Positions 44,115-53,324 of a DNA stretch of 64,000 nt are shown here, one piece after another. Within the stretch, counting starts at the first letter, position 1. The number at the start of each line of letters is the position of its first letter. The notes under the pieces were generated by a model. The model searched no databases, had not been told where the DNA came from, and was given only the letters and a program-made list of their open reading frames with translations. The DNA lies in assembly GCA_019746355.1 (NCBI GenBank), contig JAIESC010000007.1:1-64000 (forward strand). The letters are read 5' to 3'. Source of the stretch: Xanthobacteraceae bacterium (GTDB lineage: Bacteria > Pseudomonadota > Alphaproteobacteria > Rhizobiales > Xanthobacteraceae). A program made the position numbers and the translations under genes.

Positions 44115-45454
44115 TGGGATTCGGCGTTCCAACGCGTCGATTCGGGCGATGCTTGGATTCCGCCGCGCGCGTGTGAGCCATGCGCACCATGGCAAAGCAC
44201 CGGAAGGACGAGGGTCGCGGTTCGTCGCGTGAAGACAGATTTGACTGGGCTTCCTCGGGGGCGCCATTGCGCCTGGCGACATCGCGGCCTCTCAAGTCGG
44301 CAATGTACGAGGTCCAGGACCGGGCGAACGGCGCCGCGACAAGGTTGAACGGGCACCCCGTCGACGGCGATCTGCGAAATCTCTGGCTGCACGACGCGGG
44401 CGCCCGCGCGGTTATCGTCGACGTTTGGAACACGTCGATGATCCGGAATTCTTTGGCGTGATGCTTGAACGGGTCGGCTCGCCGCTGTCGGTGCGTCGGC
44501 GGCGCGTCAACTCGAAACCACCAGCTCAACAATCCGGGAGCCCGTTTGAAAGAGAATGGGTCAGGATACAGCCCCCTTTTCCGGAGTAGCGGCTCGTTGA
44601 GCAGATGCGCGGCCGTGCCATCGAGCGGCACGTTTGTCTCGCGCGCCTCGGTTGCGCTGCCGTGGCGCACGTTCATGTTGCAGACCTCGCGCGGCGCGCC
44701 GGTTTCGTCGCCAAGCAGGAGCGCGATTCGACCTCTTCGACATCGCACTCATATCGAAGACTTCACGAAGGAAGTGCCGAACAGATCTGACGCCCAGCGC
44801 CAAGCGCCGAATGAAGGAGCAACGTGATCGCTCATGCGTGTCGATCCATGCCGCAACGAGGTTCGCTGTTGCCGTTTTGACTTCGCTGCCCCCGCTCATG
44901 GATTGCCGGGCCTTCGCATTCCGAAACGCCTGCAGCGTGTAGATGCTGCTACCGAGAGTGCGTTTTGTTCGGCCGGGCAACATTTGGCGATCTCACTCCA
45001 AGCGCGGCGGTCATCTAGCAGTCGCGAGACGCGGCAAGGGAGTACCGCGATCGCTTCCGTTCATTGATGCGCACGAAGCCGCGCGTTCGATGCATGCGAA
45101 CCCTATCGCTCATCACTCATTCAAAGAGACTTATTGAGTCAACGCGTTTTCGAACGGCGTATTGATCTCTTGCATGAGTCATCAGCGATTCTTTTCGAAT
45201 CTCATACAATCACCTAAGTCAAATCACATAGCGATCACACCCGCGCCCCATTCACTAACAAAATTTAACAACGTAGTTCGCGCAACGCACGATGCACGAG
45301 GGGACCAAAGCGCGCGGGCTCCAAGCGTCAGCAAAACGGGGGATTGCTGCGCGGGTGTGCGAGTGCCGTTGCGCAATGCAATGGCGGCCATCGACGCTCG
45401 GTGGCGTTATCGAGCACAGGATCACCCCGCCCGAAACGGAAGAAGGACAGTGAC
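44115..45454 (+). other. 1.34-kb region without a convincing gene
   Basis: Several short frames exist on both strands (for example plus 44180-44461 and minus 44056-44748), but none has a good ribosome site, family motif or consistent codon bias, so decayed sequence is likely. From about 45100 to 45300 the DNA turns AT-rich and contains two TGAGTCA palindromes (45135-45141 and 45175-45181, 40 bp apart). This is the probable promoter region of the beta-helix gene. Confidence 0.5.
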
Positions 45455-46912
45455 ATGAGTATCATTACCATCAGCCCAGGCGCCAACATCCAGAGAGCGA
45501 TCAACTCGGCCGCGAGCGGTGACACAATCGTGTTCAAGCCGGGCGTCTATAACTTCTCGAGAGTCGTCAATCTCAAGTCCGGCGTGTCGCTCCAGGGCGA
45601 GCCTGGTGCTCTGCTGAAGTCGAATGGGACAGTCGGCATCTTCCAGGGTCTCGGCGTTCGCAACATCAAAATTTCCGGATTTACCTTCGATGGTGCCAAA
45701 AATGGTCCCACAAATTCCGGGGCGATCTATCTGGATTCCTCCTCGGCAGACCAAAGCGGAACCCCCAGCAACAACATTCGCATCTTGAACAACACATTCC
45801 AGAACTGGCTGAACAAAGACAGCGCCAATCTCTGGTTTTGGCATACGCAGAATACCTACGTTCAGGGAAACACCTTCAAGAACGGTAATGCGGCCGTTGC
45901 CTGGTCGACGGCTGAAGGTGCGCCGCCGATGGACAATCTTGTGATTTCCAAAAACCTCATCACCGGCATGAGGTGGATGGGAATCGAGACTGCGTTTGAT
46001 TCGACCGTCTCCAACGTCCACATCGACTACAACACCATCAAAAATATTGGCGATATGTCGATCTCATTCGTGGAAGGTGAGGTGGGAGGCAGAGTTCTAT
46101 CGGGAACGGTTTGGGGCAACAAAATCGACGGTGCCAATTCCGGCGGCACGCCGGTTGAGCTCGGCAACTACGGCGGCAGGCCGTTCAACGTCACCGTCTC
46201 GCAAAACGTCCTGGCCAATCATGAATGGGGAATGATGTTCTCCGACGTCCCCGGGCTTGCGGTGTTGAACAACAGGTTCGTCAACATCGGGACCCCTTTC
46301 GGGGAAGACGGAGGGTACAAAAGGACGGAATGGATTGGCGTCAACACCGTTGACGGCGTGAAACAGAACGGTTGGATCGGCAACGGCAGCTACGGAGAGC
46401 GGCCGGCGCTCCATTCCCCGTCGGCCCCGCCGTCCGGATCGACCTCGGTCAGCGCCATGGTTGCGAACGACGCGCAATTGTCTCCAGCCGTGGGGGCGAG
46501 CGCTTCGTCGTCGTCGGACGCAACCAGCGGTCAGGTGTCGGCGGTGGCCGGCACGACCGATCCGCGTCTGGCGCCGATCCAGCCGGACACGCTGCTTGGC
46601 AAGCTGGGGGCAACGGCAGGCTTCAGCGAGAGGCCGGCCAGCGCGGCTCGGGATTGGGCTGCCGATGCGGCCTCGGACACTCAGAGCCGCCATGGAGCCG
46701 GGCTTCTCGCTCAGCTGGCGGGTGGATCGCTGAAAGCCGACCTCACCAACGTCGGCAGCCTCGACAAGGCATTGACCGCGGGCGCTCCGAACGCCGGCAG
46801 CGGCGCGCGGACCGAGGCGGTCGGCGGCATTGGCGCGGCGCTCAGCAGTCTGGACCAGGGCGGCAAGCAGCATGATGCGCTGAATCCAGACACGTGGCGA
46901 CCCCACGCCTAA
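45455..46912 (+). CDS. Right-handed beta-helix protein, probable type I secretion cargo
   Basis: 485 residues from ATG 45455, with GAAGGA upstream. Residues ~1-310 form a parallel beta-helix of the pectate-lyase kind: SIITISPGANIQRAINSAAS, NIKISGFTFDGA, NIRILNNTFQN, NTYVQGNTFKNG, NVTVSQNVLANHEWG. Residues ~330-485 are Ala/Gly/Ser-rich with LAPIQPDTLLGKLGATAG, probably unfolded and carrying an uncleaved export signal. There is no N-terminal signal peptide and no RTX repeats. Being just upstream of an ABC exporter and HlyD gene, it is the likely cargo. Carbohydrate binding or lyase activity fits the fold; catalytic residues could not be assigned. Confidence 0.8.
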   Translation: MSIITISPGANIQRAINSAASGDTIVFKPGVYNFSRVVNLKSGVSLQGEPGALLKSNGTVGIFQGLGVRNIKISGFTFDGAKNGPTNSGAIYLDSSSADQSGTPSNNIRILNNTFQNWLNKDSANLWFWHTQNTYVQGNTFKNGNAAVAWSTAEGAPPMDNLVISKNLITGMRWMGIETAFDSTVSNVHIDYNTIKNIGDMSISFVEGEVGGRVLSGTVWGNKIDGANSGGTPVELGNYGGRPFNVTVSQNVLANHEWGMMFSDVPGLAVLNNRFVNIGTPFGEDGGYKRTEWIGVNTVDGVKQNGWIGNGSYGERPALHSPSAPPSGSTSVSAMVANDAQLSPAVGASASSSSDATSGQVSAVAGTTDPRLAPIQPDTLLGKLGATAGFSERPASAARDWAADAASDTQSRHGAGLLAQLAGGSLKADLTNVGSLDKALTAGAPNAGSGARTEAVGGIGAALSSLDQGGKQHDALNPDTWRPHA

Positions 46913-46925
46913 TCGCCGCGTGACC

Positions 46926-46947
46926 ATGCGGCATGGGAGTGCCGCAT
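46926..46947 (+). terminator. First hairpin after the beta-helix gene
   Basis: An 8-bp perfect stem (ATGCGGCA / TGCCGCAT) with a 6-base loop starts 14 bases after the stop and is followed by CCCATTTTC. It is the first of two tandem hairpins. Confidence 0.5.
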
Positions 46948-46956
46948 CCCATTTTC

Positions 46957-46987
46957 GAAGTGACGGACCTCCAAGGTCCGTCACTTC
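46957..46987 (+). terminator. Second, strong hairpin after the beta-helix gene
   Basis: A 14-bp perfect stem (GAAGTGACGGACCT / AGGTCCGTCACTTC) with a 3-base loop, followed by TCTTTG. It can end or reduce transcription between the cargo gene and its exporter, giving more cargo than transporter mRNA. Confidence 0.75.
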
Positions 46988-47069
46988 TCTTTGATAAGGC
47001 CCGAGAGGCGCGTGAGTGATCGAAGTCAGTGCGCGTGCGTGACGTTCTGCGCTTGCTGGGGGGCCGTTT

Positions 47070-49805
47070 ATGGCAGGTGAAGAAGAGATGCCGGTCCGCG
47101 AAAATCCCGCCAGGAGCCGGTACTACCCGCTGATCGCGGGCGCGGTCGGGGACATCGAGCACAACACCGCCGAGGCGCGACGTGCGCTCTATGACCGCGC
47201 GCGCGGCGCGCTGTCCAACTGGGCCGGGCGCGGCAATCCTCCGCCAGCCAGGGCGGAGGTCGAGAGTCAGCGTCAGGCGCTGGAAGAAGCGGTCCGCCAT
47301 GTCGAGGGCGAAGCGACCCGGCGCGAGCGCCTGATGTCCAAACGCGCGGCACGGGCACGCCGGCGGCTCGAGCGCGCATCGACCGAAATCCTCAATGTCA
47401 GTCCGCGATTCCGCCTGGGCGAAGCGGCAACCGAAGAGATCGTTTCAGGAGTGGACGCCGGAGTGACCGTGCAAAGACATCCATCGCCCGAGCCGTCCGG
47501 CGATTCCCAGCCCGGCGCACAGACCGTGCTTGACCGTGCTCACCAAGACTCGTCCGCGGTCGATCGCGACCCCGCGGCGGTTGCCGGGAGCGGGCCCGTG
47601 CACGGCCGCCTGCAGGCGATGATCCAGGCTGCGCGCTATCACGGCATCGAGCTCGACGTGCACGAGTTCCGGCATAGCGGCGGCGAGACCGCGCCGTCGG
47701 CGGCGGAGCTGGCGCTCTGGGCCGAGAATGCCGGCATGTGGTCGCAGGCCGTGCGAATCCGCTGGCGGCATTTACTTCGCTTCAATGACACCGGCCCCGT
47801 TGTGCTGCTGTTCAAGGACGGCAGCGCCGGTCTCCTGACCGGTGCGGATGCCGCCCGGAAGGTCGTCTTTCTGAAGAATCCCGATGCGCCGGCAGGCGGG
47901 ACGGCAAATGGGCCGGCAAGCGCGCCGCCGGTCGCGGTCGACGAGCTGAGGCTGTCTCAGGTCTGGGCCGGCGAGGCGGTGCTGCTGCGCGCAAGCCGCG
48001 GCGTCGTGGCGGCCGACGCGCTGTTCAATCTGCGCTGGCTCGTCGACCTGGTGCTGCACGAGCGCAAATCGTTGCGCCTCATCGGCTTGGCTTCGCTGAC
48101 CATCAGCATCCTGACCATCTTCCCGCCGCTTCTGGTCATGGCGATGGTGAACAAGGTGCTGCAATTCCACAGTGTCTCGACGCTGGTGCTGCTGTGCGCC
48201 CTGATGGGGGCGGCAGCTGCCTATGAAATGCTCCTGGGCTACGCGCGCCGGCTGATCATTGCGGTGGTCGGCGCGCGGCTCGATGCCAAGCTCAACCTGC
48301 ACGTCTTCAATCGCCTGCTGCGCCTGCCGCTCGATTATTTCGAGCGCCATCCGGCCGGCGAGACGACCTATCGGATCTCCCAGGTCTACCGTGTGCGCGA
48401 GTTCCTGACCGGACGCCTGATGACGACCTTTCTCGACCTGGTCACGCTTCTCGTGCTGCTGCCGTTCCTGTTCTACCTGAACGCAACGCTCGCCTGGATC
48501 GTGCTCGCGTGCGCGGTGGCGATCGCATTGATCATTCTTTCCTACCTCAAACCGCTGCGCGATACGTTCGGCCGCGTGGCGCAGGCCGAGAGTAGCAAGT
48601 CAGCGGCGCTGGGCGAGACCATTCTCGGTATCAAGACGGTGAAGGCGCTGGCCTTGGAGCCGCAGCGCAAGGCGCTGTGGGACGAGCGGGTCGCGGAGAC
48701 CGGCAAGTGGCGGCTCGCCTTCGGGCGGCTGGCCAACTGGCCGCAGACGCTGGTTAATCCGATCGAGCGCCTCATGGTGCTCGGCACCATGATGATCGGC
48801 GCTTACATGGCCATGAATGATCCGTCGGGCTACATGGTCGGCGGCCTGTTCGCCTTCATGATGCTGAGCCAACGCGTGGCGCAGCCGCTGGTCGGTCTGG
48901 CCCGGCTGGTCGAGGACTACGAGGAGGTCGGAGCCGCCATCGGCGAAGCGGGGTCGGTGCTCAACCGTCCGGTGGAGTCCGCCACAGGTTCGGTCGGCCT
49001 GCGGCCGCAGTTCGCCGGCGCGATCGACTTTCAGAACGTCAGCTTCACGTACGCCAACACCAAGGTGCCGGCGCTCGACCGGGTGAGCTTCACGGTTCCG
49101 GCCGGCACGATGCTGGGCATCGTCGGGCGGAGCGGTTCGGGCAAGTCGACGATCACGCGCCTTCTGCAGGGCATCAACCGCGATTACACCGGATTTCTCA
49201 AGGTCGACGGATCGGAGCTGCGCGACATCGATCTGCGGCACCTGCGGCAGAGCCTCGGCGTGGTTCTTCAGGACAATTTCCTGTTCCGCGGCTCGATTCG
49301 CGACAACATCATCGCCGGGCGACCCGGGCTTACCTTGGCGGACGCGGTGCACGCCGCGCGACTGGCCGGCGCGGAAGAATTCATCGAGCGAATGCCGAAG
49401 GGCTACGACACCTATGTCGAAGAGGGGTCGCCCAATCTGTCCGGCGGGCAGCGCCAGCGGTTGGCGATTGCGCGTGCGCTCATTTGCGATCCGCGAATCC
49501 TGATCCTCGACGAGGCGACCAGCGCGCTCGATCCAGAAAGCGAAGCGGTGGTGACCGCCAATCTGCTGCGCATCGCCAGCGGACGAACCATGATCATCGT
49601 CTCGCACCGCTTGTCGTCGCTGGTGGCCTGCGACCAGATCCTGGTGCTGGAGCAGGGCGGGGTCGCGGGTATCGGGCCGCACAGCGAGCTGCGGGAGCGT
49701 TGCGGCATCTATCGCCAGCTCTGGACGCAGCAGAACCGCCATATCGAGGGGGCGCGTCCGGTTGTCGCGCCGCGGGTGGTCGCCGGCGAAATGGTGCAAG
49801 CGTGA
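47070..49805 (+). CDS. Type I secretion ABC transporter with N-terminal extension
   Basis: 911 residues, about 200 more than HlyB. Residues 1-110 form a charged helical segment starting MPVRENPARSRYYPLIAGAV, followed by a disordered linker. A degenerate C39-like domain (~165-290) lacks the Cys. A six-helix membrane domain (~310-590) follows. The ATPase has Walker A GRSGSGKST, signature LSGGQRQRLAIARAL and Walker B ILILDEATSALD. ATG 47088 is an alternative start. It should export the beta-helix protein encoded just upstream. It overlaps the HlyD gene by 4 bases (GTGA). Confidence 0.92.
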   Translation: MAGEEEMPVRENPARSRYYPLIAGAVGDIEHNTAEARRALYDRARGALSNWAGRGNPPPARAEVESQRQALEEAVRHVEGEATRRERLMSKRAARARRRLERASTEILNVSPRFRLGEAATEEIVSGVDAGVTVQRHPSPEPSGDSQPGAQTVLDRAHQDSSAVDRDPAAVAGSGPVHGRLQAMIQAARYHGIELDVHEFRHSGGETAPSAAELALWAENAGMWSQAVRIRWRHLLRFNDTGPVVLLFKDGSAGLLTGADAARKVVFLKNPDAPAGGTANGPASAPPVAVDELRLSQVWAGEAVLLRASRGVVAADALFNLRWLVDLVLHERKSLRLIGLASLTISILTIFPPLLVMAMVNKVLQFHSVSTLVLLCALMGAAAAYEMLLGYARRLIIAVVGARLDAKLNLHVFNRLLRLPLDYFERHPAGETTYRISQVYRVREFLTGRLMTTFLDLVTLLVLLPFLFYLNATLAWIVLACAVAIALIILSYLKPLRDTFGRVAQAESSKSAALGETILGIKTVKALALEPQRKALWDERVAETGKWRLAFGRLANWPQTLVNPIERLMVLGTMMIGAYMAMNDPSGYMVGGLFAFMMLSQRVAQPLVGLARLVEDYEEVGAAIGEAGSVLNRPVESATGSVGLRPQFAGAIDFQNVSFTYANTKVPALDRVSFTVPAGTMLGIVGRSGSGKSTITRLLQGINRDYTGFLKVDGSELRDIDLRHLRQSLGVVLQDNFLFRGSIRDNIIAGRPGLTLADAVHAARLAGAEEFIERMPKGYDTYVEEGSPNLSGGQRQRLAIARALICDPRILILDEATSALDPESEAVVTANLLRIASGRTMIIVSHRLSSLVACDQILVLEQGGVAGIGPHSELRERCGIYRQLWTQQNRHIEGARPVVAPRVVAGEMVQA

Positions 49806-51208
49806 GCGGGAACAGGTCCAAGGCGCTGGCGCTGGTGGTTCGTCGATCCGGTGCGGACGATCCGATATTGCCTGCGATCCTCGAGTTCCAACGGCCGTCG
49901 GCGGCGATCGTCAACGCGCCCGTCCCAGGCTCCGCGCGCGGCGTCGTCTGGATCATCGCCAGCATGGTCTTTGTTCTGATCGCTGCGATGGGGCTGATCC
50001 CTATTGATCAGGTCGTGACCGCGCGCGGCGTGGTGGTTTCGGAATCGCCGACGATTCTGGTGCAGCCGCTGGAAACCGCGATCGTTCGCTCCATCGACGT
50101 GCGTGAGGGGCAGCGGGTCCGCGCGGGCGATCTTCTGGCGCGGCTCGATCCCACATTTGCCTCCGCCGACGTTGCGACGCTCGCTGCTCAGGTGTCGAGC
50201 CTCGAGGCGGAAGTCGCGCGCCTGCAGGCGGAGGCCGAAGGCCAAGTGTTCAACTACGCGGGGCTCGATCCCAGTTGGACGCTTCAGGTGGCAATCTACG
50301 GGCATCGCAAGGCCCAGTTCGACGCCAAGGTCGACAACTACGCACAGCGCATCGAGGAGCTCGCGGCGACGATGGCGCGTTCCCGTTCCGATGCGGCGGC
50401 TTATCGCGAGCGCCTCGGCTTCGCGCAGACGATCGAGCAGATGCGCAAGCAGCTTGAGTCGATACAGGTGGGCAGCAAGCTCAACACGATCCTGGCCATG
50501 GACTCCCGCGTCGAGATGGAGCGCTCCATGACCAATGCCGAGCAGGCCGCGGAGGGCGCGAGGCGCGATCAAGCGGCGCTGGCGGCCGAACGCGACGCGT
50601 TTGTCCGCGGCTGGCGGGCGGAGGTCTCGCAACGGATCTCCGAGACGATCGGGAAGGCCAAGGATGCCCGGGAGCAATTGAACAAGGCGAAGCTGCGCAA
50701 GGAACTGGTGGAGCTGCGCAGCGAAACTGACGCCATCGTGCACTCGGTGGCCAAGGTATCGGTGGGGTCGATCATGCAATCGGGCCAGCAGTTCATCAGT
50801 CTGGTCCCGGCCCATGCCGCGCTCGAAGTCGAGGCCAACATTTCCGGCCGCGACAACGGATTTGTCCACGTCCACGACCCGGTGGCGATCAAGTTCGACA
50901 CCTTTCCCTATACCCAGTATGGGATGGCCGAAGGAATTGTCCGAATTGTCGGCCCCGACAGCTTCACCGCGCAGTCGGAGGCGCGCAATCCGACCAGCAC
51001 GGTGCCGTTGGCGGCAGCGGCGAGCGAGCCGTTCTACCGAAGCCGCATCACCATCGACCGTGTGGCGCTCCATGACGTGCCGGCGGGGTTTCGCATTATC
51101 CCCGGCATGCCGGTGACGGCCGACATCAAGGTGGGGAAGCGGACCGTGCTGGGATATCTCCTCGGCCTGATGCTGCCGGTCGCCCGGGAGGCGATGCGCG
51201 AGCCGTGA
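49802..51208 (+). CDS. HlyD-family adaptor (second type I system)
   Basis: 468 residues from GTG 49802, which overlaps the transporter stop. One membrane anchor (VVWIIASMVFVLIAAMGLIP) is followed by a lipoyl half with TARGVVVSESPTILVQPLETA, a long helical hairpin (~130-290), the second lipoyl half SVAKVSVGSIMQSGQQFISL, and a beta-barrel with IIPGMPVTADIKVGKRTV. It joins the inner-membrane ABC exporter to an outer-membrane channel that is not encoded here. Confidence 0.93.
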   Translation: MSGNRSKALALVVRRSGADDPILPAILEFQRPSAAIVNAPVPGSARGVVWIIASMVFVLIAAMGLIPIDQVVTARGVVVSESPTILVQPLETAIVRSIDVREGQRVRAGDLLARLDPTFASADVATLAAQVSSLEAEVARLQAEAEGQVFNYAGLDPSWTLQVAIYGHRKAQFDAKVDNYAQRIEELAATMARSRSDAAAYRERLGFAQTIEQMRKQLESIQVGSKLNTILAMDSRVEMERSMTNAEQAAEGARRDQAALAAERDAFVRGWRAEVSQRISETIGKAKDAREQLNKAKLRKELVELRSETDAIVHSVAKVSVGSIMQSGQQFISLVPAHAALEVEANISGRDNGFVHVHDPVAIKFDTFPYTQYGMAEGIVRIVGPDSFTAQSEARNPTSTVPLAAAASEPFYRSRITIDRVALHDVPAGFRIIPGMPVTADIKVGKRTVLGYLLGLMLPVAREAMREP

Positions 51209-51227
51209 GCGAGGTGATGACGGAGGC

Positions 51228-52982
51228 ATGATCGTTGACCGCCTTATCGGCCTTGCTTCGCCGGCGGCCGCTCTCAGTCGGGCAGTCCAGCTGATCGAGC
51301 AGCAGCAGTTCGCGGCGGCTTTTCCGCTGCTGACGCGGGCGGCAAAGGCCGGCATCCCGGACGCGGAGTACCGCGTTGCACGATGCTATCTTGAAGGTGC
51401 GGGCGTGCCGCCAAGCCGGGCGGAAGGCGCGTGGTGGCTTGAGCGGGCCGCCTCGCATGGCTGCGTCGAAGCTCAGTCGTTGCTGGCGGCGCTGTATGTG
51501 CACGGCCTCGCCGGTGCGACCAACGGCGGTTCATGCAGCGACGAAGCTCATGCCAACCGGCTTTTCGCCGGTGATGCGCCGGCGGAGCCGGATTTCGAAG
51601 CTGCGCTCAAGTGGGCCCGCGCGGCGGCCGAGCGCGGCTCGTCCGAAGCCCAGGCGCTGCTCGGCTATATCCTGACGGACGGACCGGAGTCGTTGCGCGA
51701 TCAGGAAGAGGCGGATCGATGGTACGAACGGTCCGCCATGGCGGGGTGCCCGCAAGGGCACCTCGGCCATGCGCTGTCCCTGGCGCGTCGCGCAACCGAC
51801 GACGACGGTCACCGTCAGGTGGTCGATCAAATGCGCCGCGCGGCGGCGGCCGGGCTGCCGACGGCGATCTATCTCCTGGGGGTGCTGACCGAACACGGGA
51901 CGGGGGTGTCTCGCGATCCAGGCCTTGCCACCGAGCACTACCGGGAGGCGGCCGAGAGCGGGTATCGTCCCGCGCAAGTCAAATGGGGACTTGCGCTGAT
52001 CGAGGGGCGGCATGTCGGCCAGGATCTCGTTGCCGGCGAATCCTGGTTGCGCCGGGCGGCGCTCGCCGGCGATCCGCGGGCGGCGGCTTTGATCGGCGAT
52101 CTCTATGTCCACGGCGGCCCATTGCCGCCGAACTATGCCGAAGCCGCAAGCTGGTATCGCCGGGCTGCCGAAGCAGGGGACAGATCCGCGGCCCGCGCGT
52201 TGGGCTCACTCTACCTGACAGGCGCCGGCGTGGCGCGAGACGACGAGGAGGCGGCCCGTTGGCTGCGCGTCTCTGCCGAAGCCGGCGATCAGGCTGCGCA
52301 GGTGGATTTGGCCAAGCTGGTGCTGGGAGGCGTGGGCGCGCCTGAAGATTCCATCAAGATCGCGAACTGGTTCGAACAGGCGGCCTCGGCGGGCGACTGC
52401 GTTGCGGCCTTCAACCTCGGTGTCTGCTGCCTCAAAGGAGTAGGAGTCGAGCAGGACGAGCAGAAGGCGGCGCACTGGTTGCGCCACGCTGCTGAGGAGG
52501 TGGCTGATGCGCAGTTCCTGTACGCGCGGATGCTCGCCGAGGGGCGGGGAGTGCCGTCCGACCTGCCGGAGGCGCGGACCTGGTTCACACGCGCCGCGCA
52601 GCGCGGCGTGTCTGACGCGCAGGTCGCGCTTGCGGAAATGATGATGAATGGCCGAGGCGGTCCGGTCGACTCCGTCGCCGCGCTGAAATTGTTCGAGCAG
52701 GCGGCGGCCGGCGGGCACAGTGGGGCGATGTTCGCCCTTGGCACGCTGCATGCTGCTGGCGATGGCCCGCTTCCTGTCGACCGGTCGACTGCGCAACAAT
52801 GGCTCAGGGCGGCGGCGGAGCTGGGACATGGCCATGCCCAATTGATGCTCGGCCGCCTTCTTGCCGCGGGTGAGCACGATCCGATGGAAGCTCGTCGCTG
52901 GTTTGAAAAGGCGCTCGCGCAAGGCATCGCCGAAGCGGAGTCCGACCTTGCAGAACTCACCTCGCCGCCGGCGTTGCAATGA
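51228..52982 (+). CDS. Sel1-like repeat protein
   Basis: 584 residues made of about 13-14 Sel1 (TPR-like) repeats of 35-37 residues, each with an ALG-YLxGxGVxxDxxxAxxWxxxAAxxG pattern. CGGAGG is just ahead of ATG 51228. There is no signal peptide, so it is cytoplasmic unless exported otherwise. It lies 20 bp after HlyD and likely shares its mRNA. Sel1 proteins act as protein-protein scaffolds; here it may hold the exporter or its cargo. Confidence 0.9.
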   Translation: MIVDRLIGLASPAAALSRAVQLIEQQQFAAAFPLLTRAAKAGIPDAEYRVARCYLEGAGVPPSRAEGAWWLERAASHGCVEAQSLLAALYVHGLAGATNGGSCSDEAHANRLFAGDAPAEPDFEAALKWARAAAERGSSEAQALLGYILTDGPESLRDQEEADRWYERSAMAGCPQGHLGHALSLARRATDDDGHRQVVDQMRRAAAAGLPTAIYLLGVLTEHGTGVSRDPGLATEHYREAAESGYRPAQVKWGLALIEGRHVGQDLVAGESWLRRAALAGDPRAAALIGDLYVHGGPLPPNYAEAASWYRRAAEAGDRSAARALGSLYLTGAGVARDDEEAARWLRVSAEAGDQAAQVDLAKLVLGGVGAPEDSIKIANWFEQAASAGDCVAAFNLGVCCLKGVGVEQDEQKAAHWLRHAAEEVADAQFLYARMLAEGRGVPSDLPEARTWFTRAAQRGVSDAQVALAEMMMNGRGGPVDSVAALKLFEQAAAGGHSGAMFALGTLHAAGDGPLPVDRSTAQQWLRAAAELGHGHAQLMLGRLLAAGEHDPMEARRWFEKALAQGIAEAESDLAELTSPPALQ

Positions 52983-53324
52983 TGCCTGGCCGTACGGTCA
53001 GCTCGTCGTACAATTCGTGCACGGTGACTTGGCAGCGAGAGTCGGGAAGCTGGCGTTGTTCGGATGTGGCGTGCCGCGCGGAATTTCTTCGCGCTCACTC
53101 GGACCGCAACTGGCGCTGTTCCGACTCGCTATGTTTGGCTAGAAACGCGCGCATAGTTGCGCAAGGTACCATATAACGCGGGGGAGGCTGCGCCGAGAAC
53201 TAGGCGATTGTGTGGCCGCACCGGAAAAAAACCGTGCACATCCTTCGTGACAATGGCCTATACACTAAAAGGACCAGTTGAATTTGTAGCTAGTTGCGTT
53301 TTCCAAGTTTCGGGGGGTTCGCTC
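52983..53324 (+). other. Intergenic region upstream of the sensor kinase
   Basis: About 340 bases. No gene is supported; the kinase frame stays open back to 53157 but without family similarity. No consensus promoter or terminator is obvious to me. Confidence 0.5.

Noticed and set aside
44056..44748. 230-codon minus-strand frame downstream of the PfkB gene
   Set aside because: No start context or recognisable domain; overlaps the end of the kinase gene.
48600..51355. Two long minus-strand frames under the second ABC transporter and HlyD genes
   Set aside because: The plus strand encodes Walker motifs and lipoyl domains; the antisense frames are low-information Arg/Asp/His-rich.
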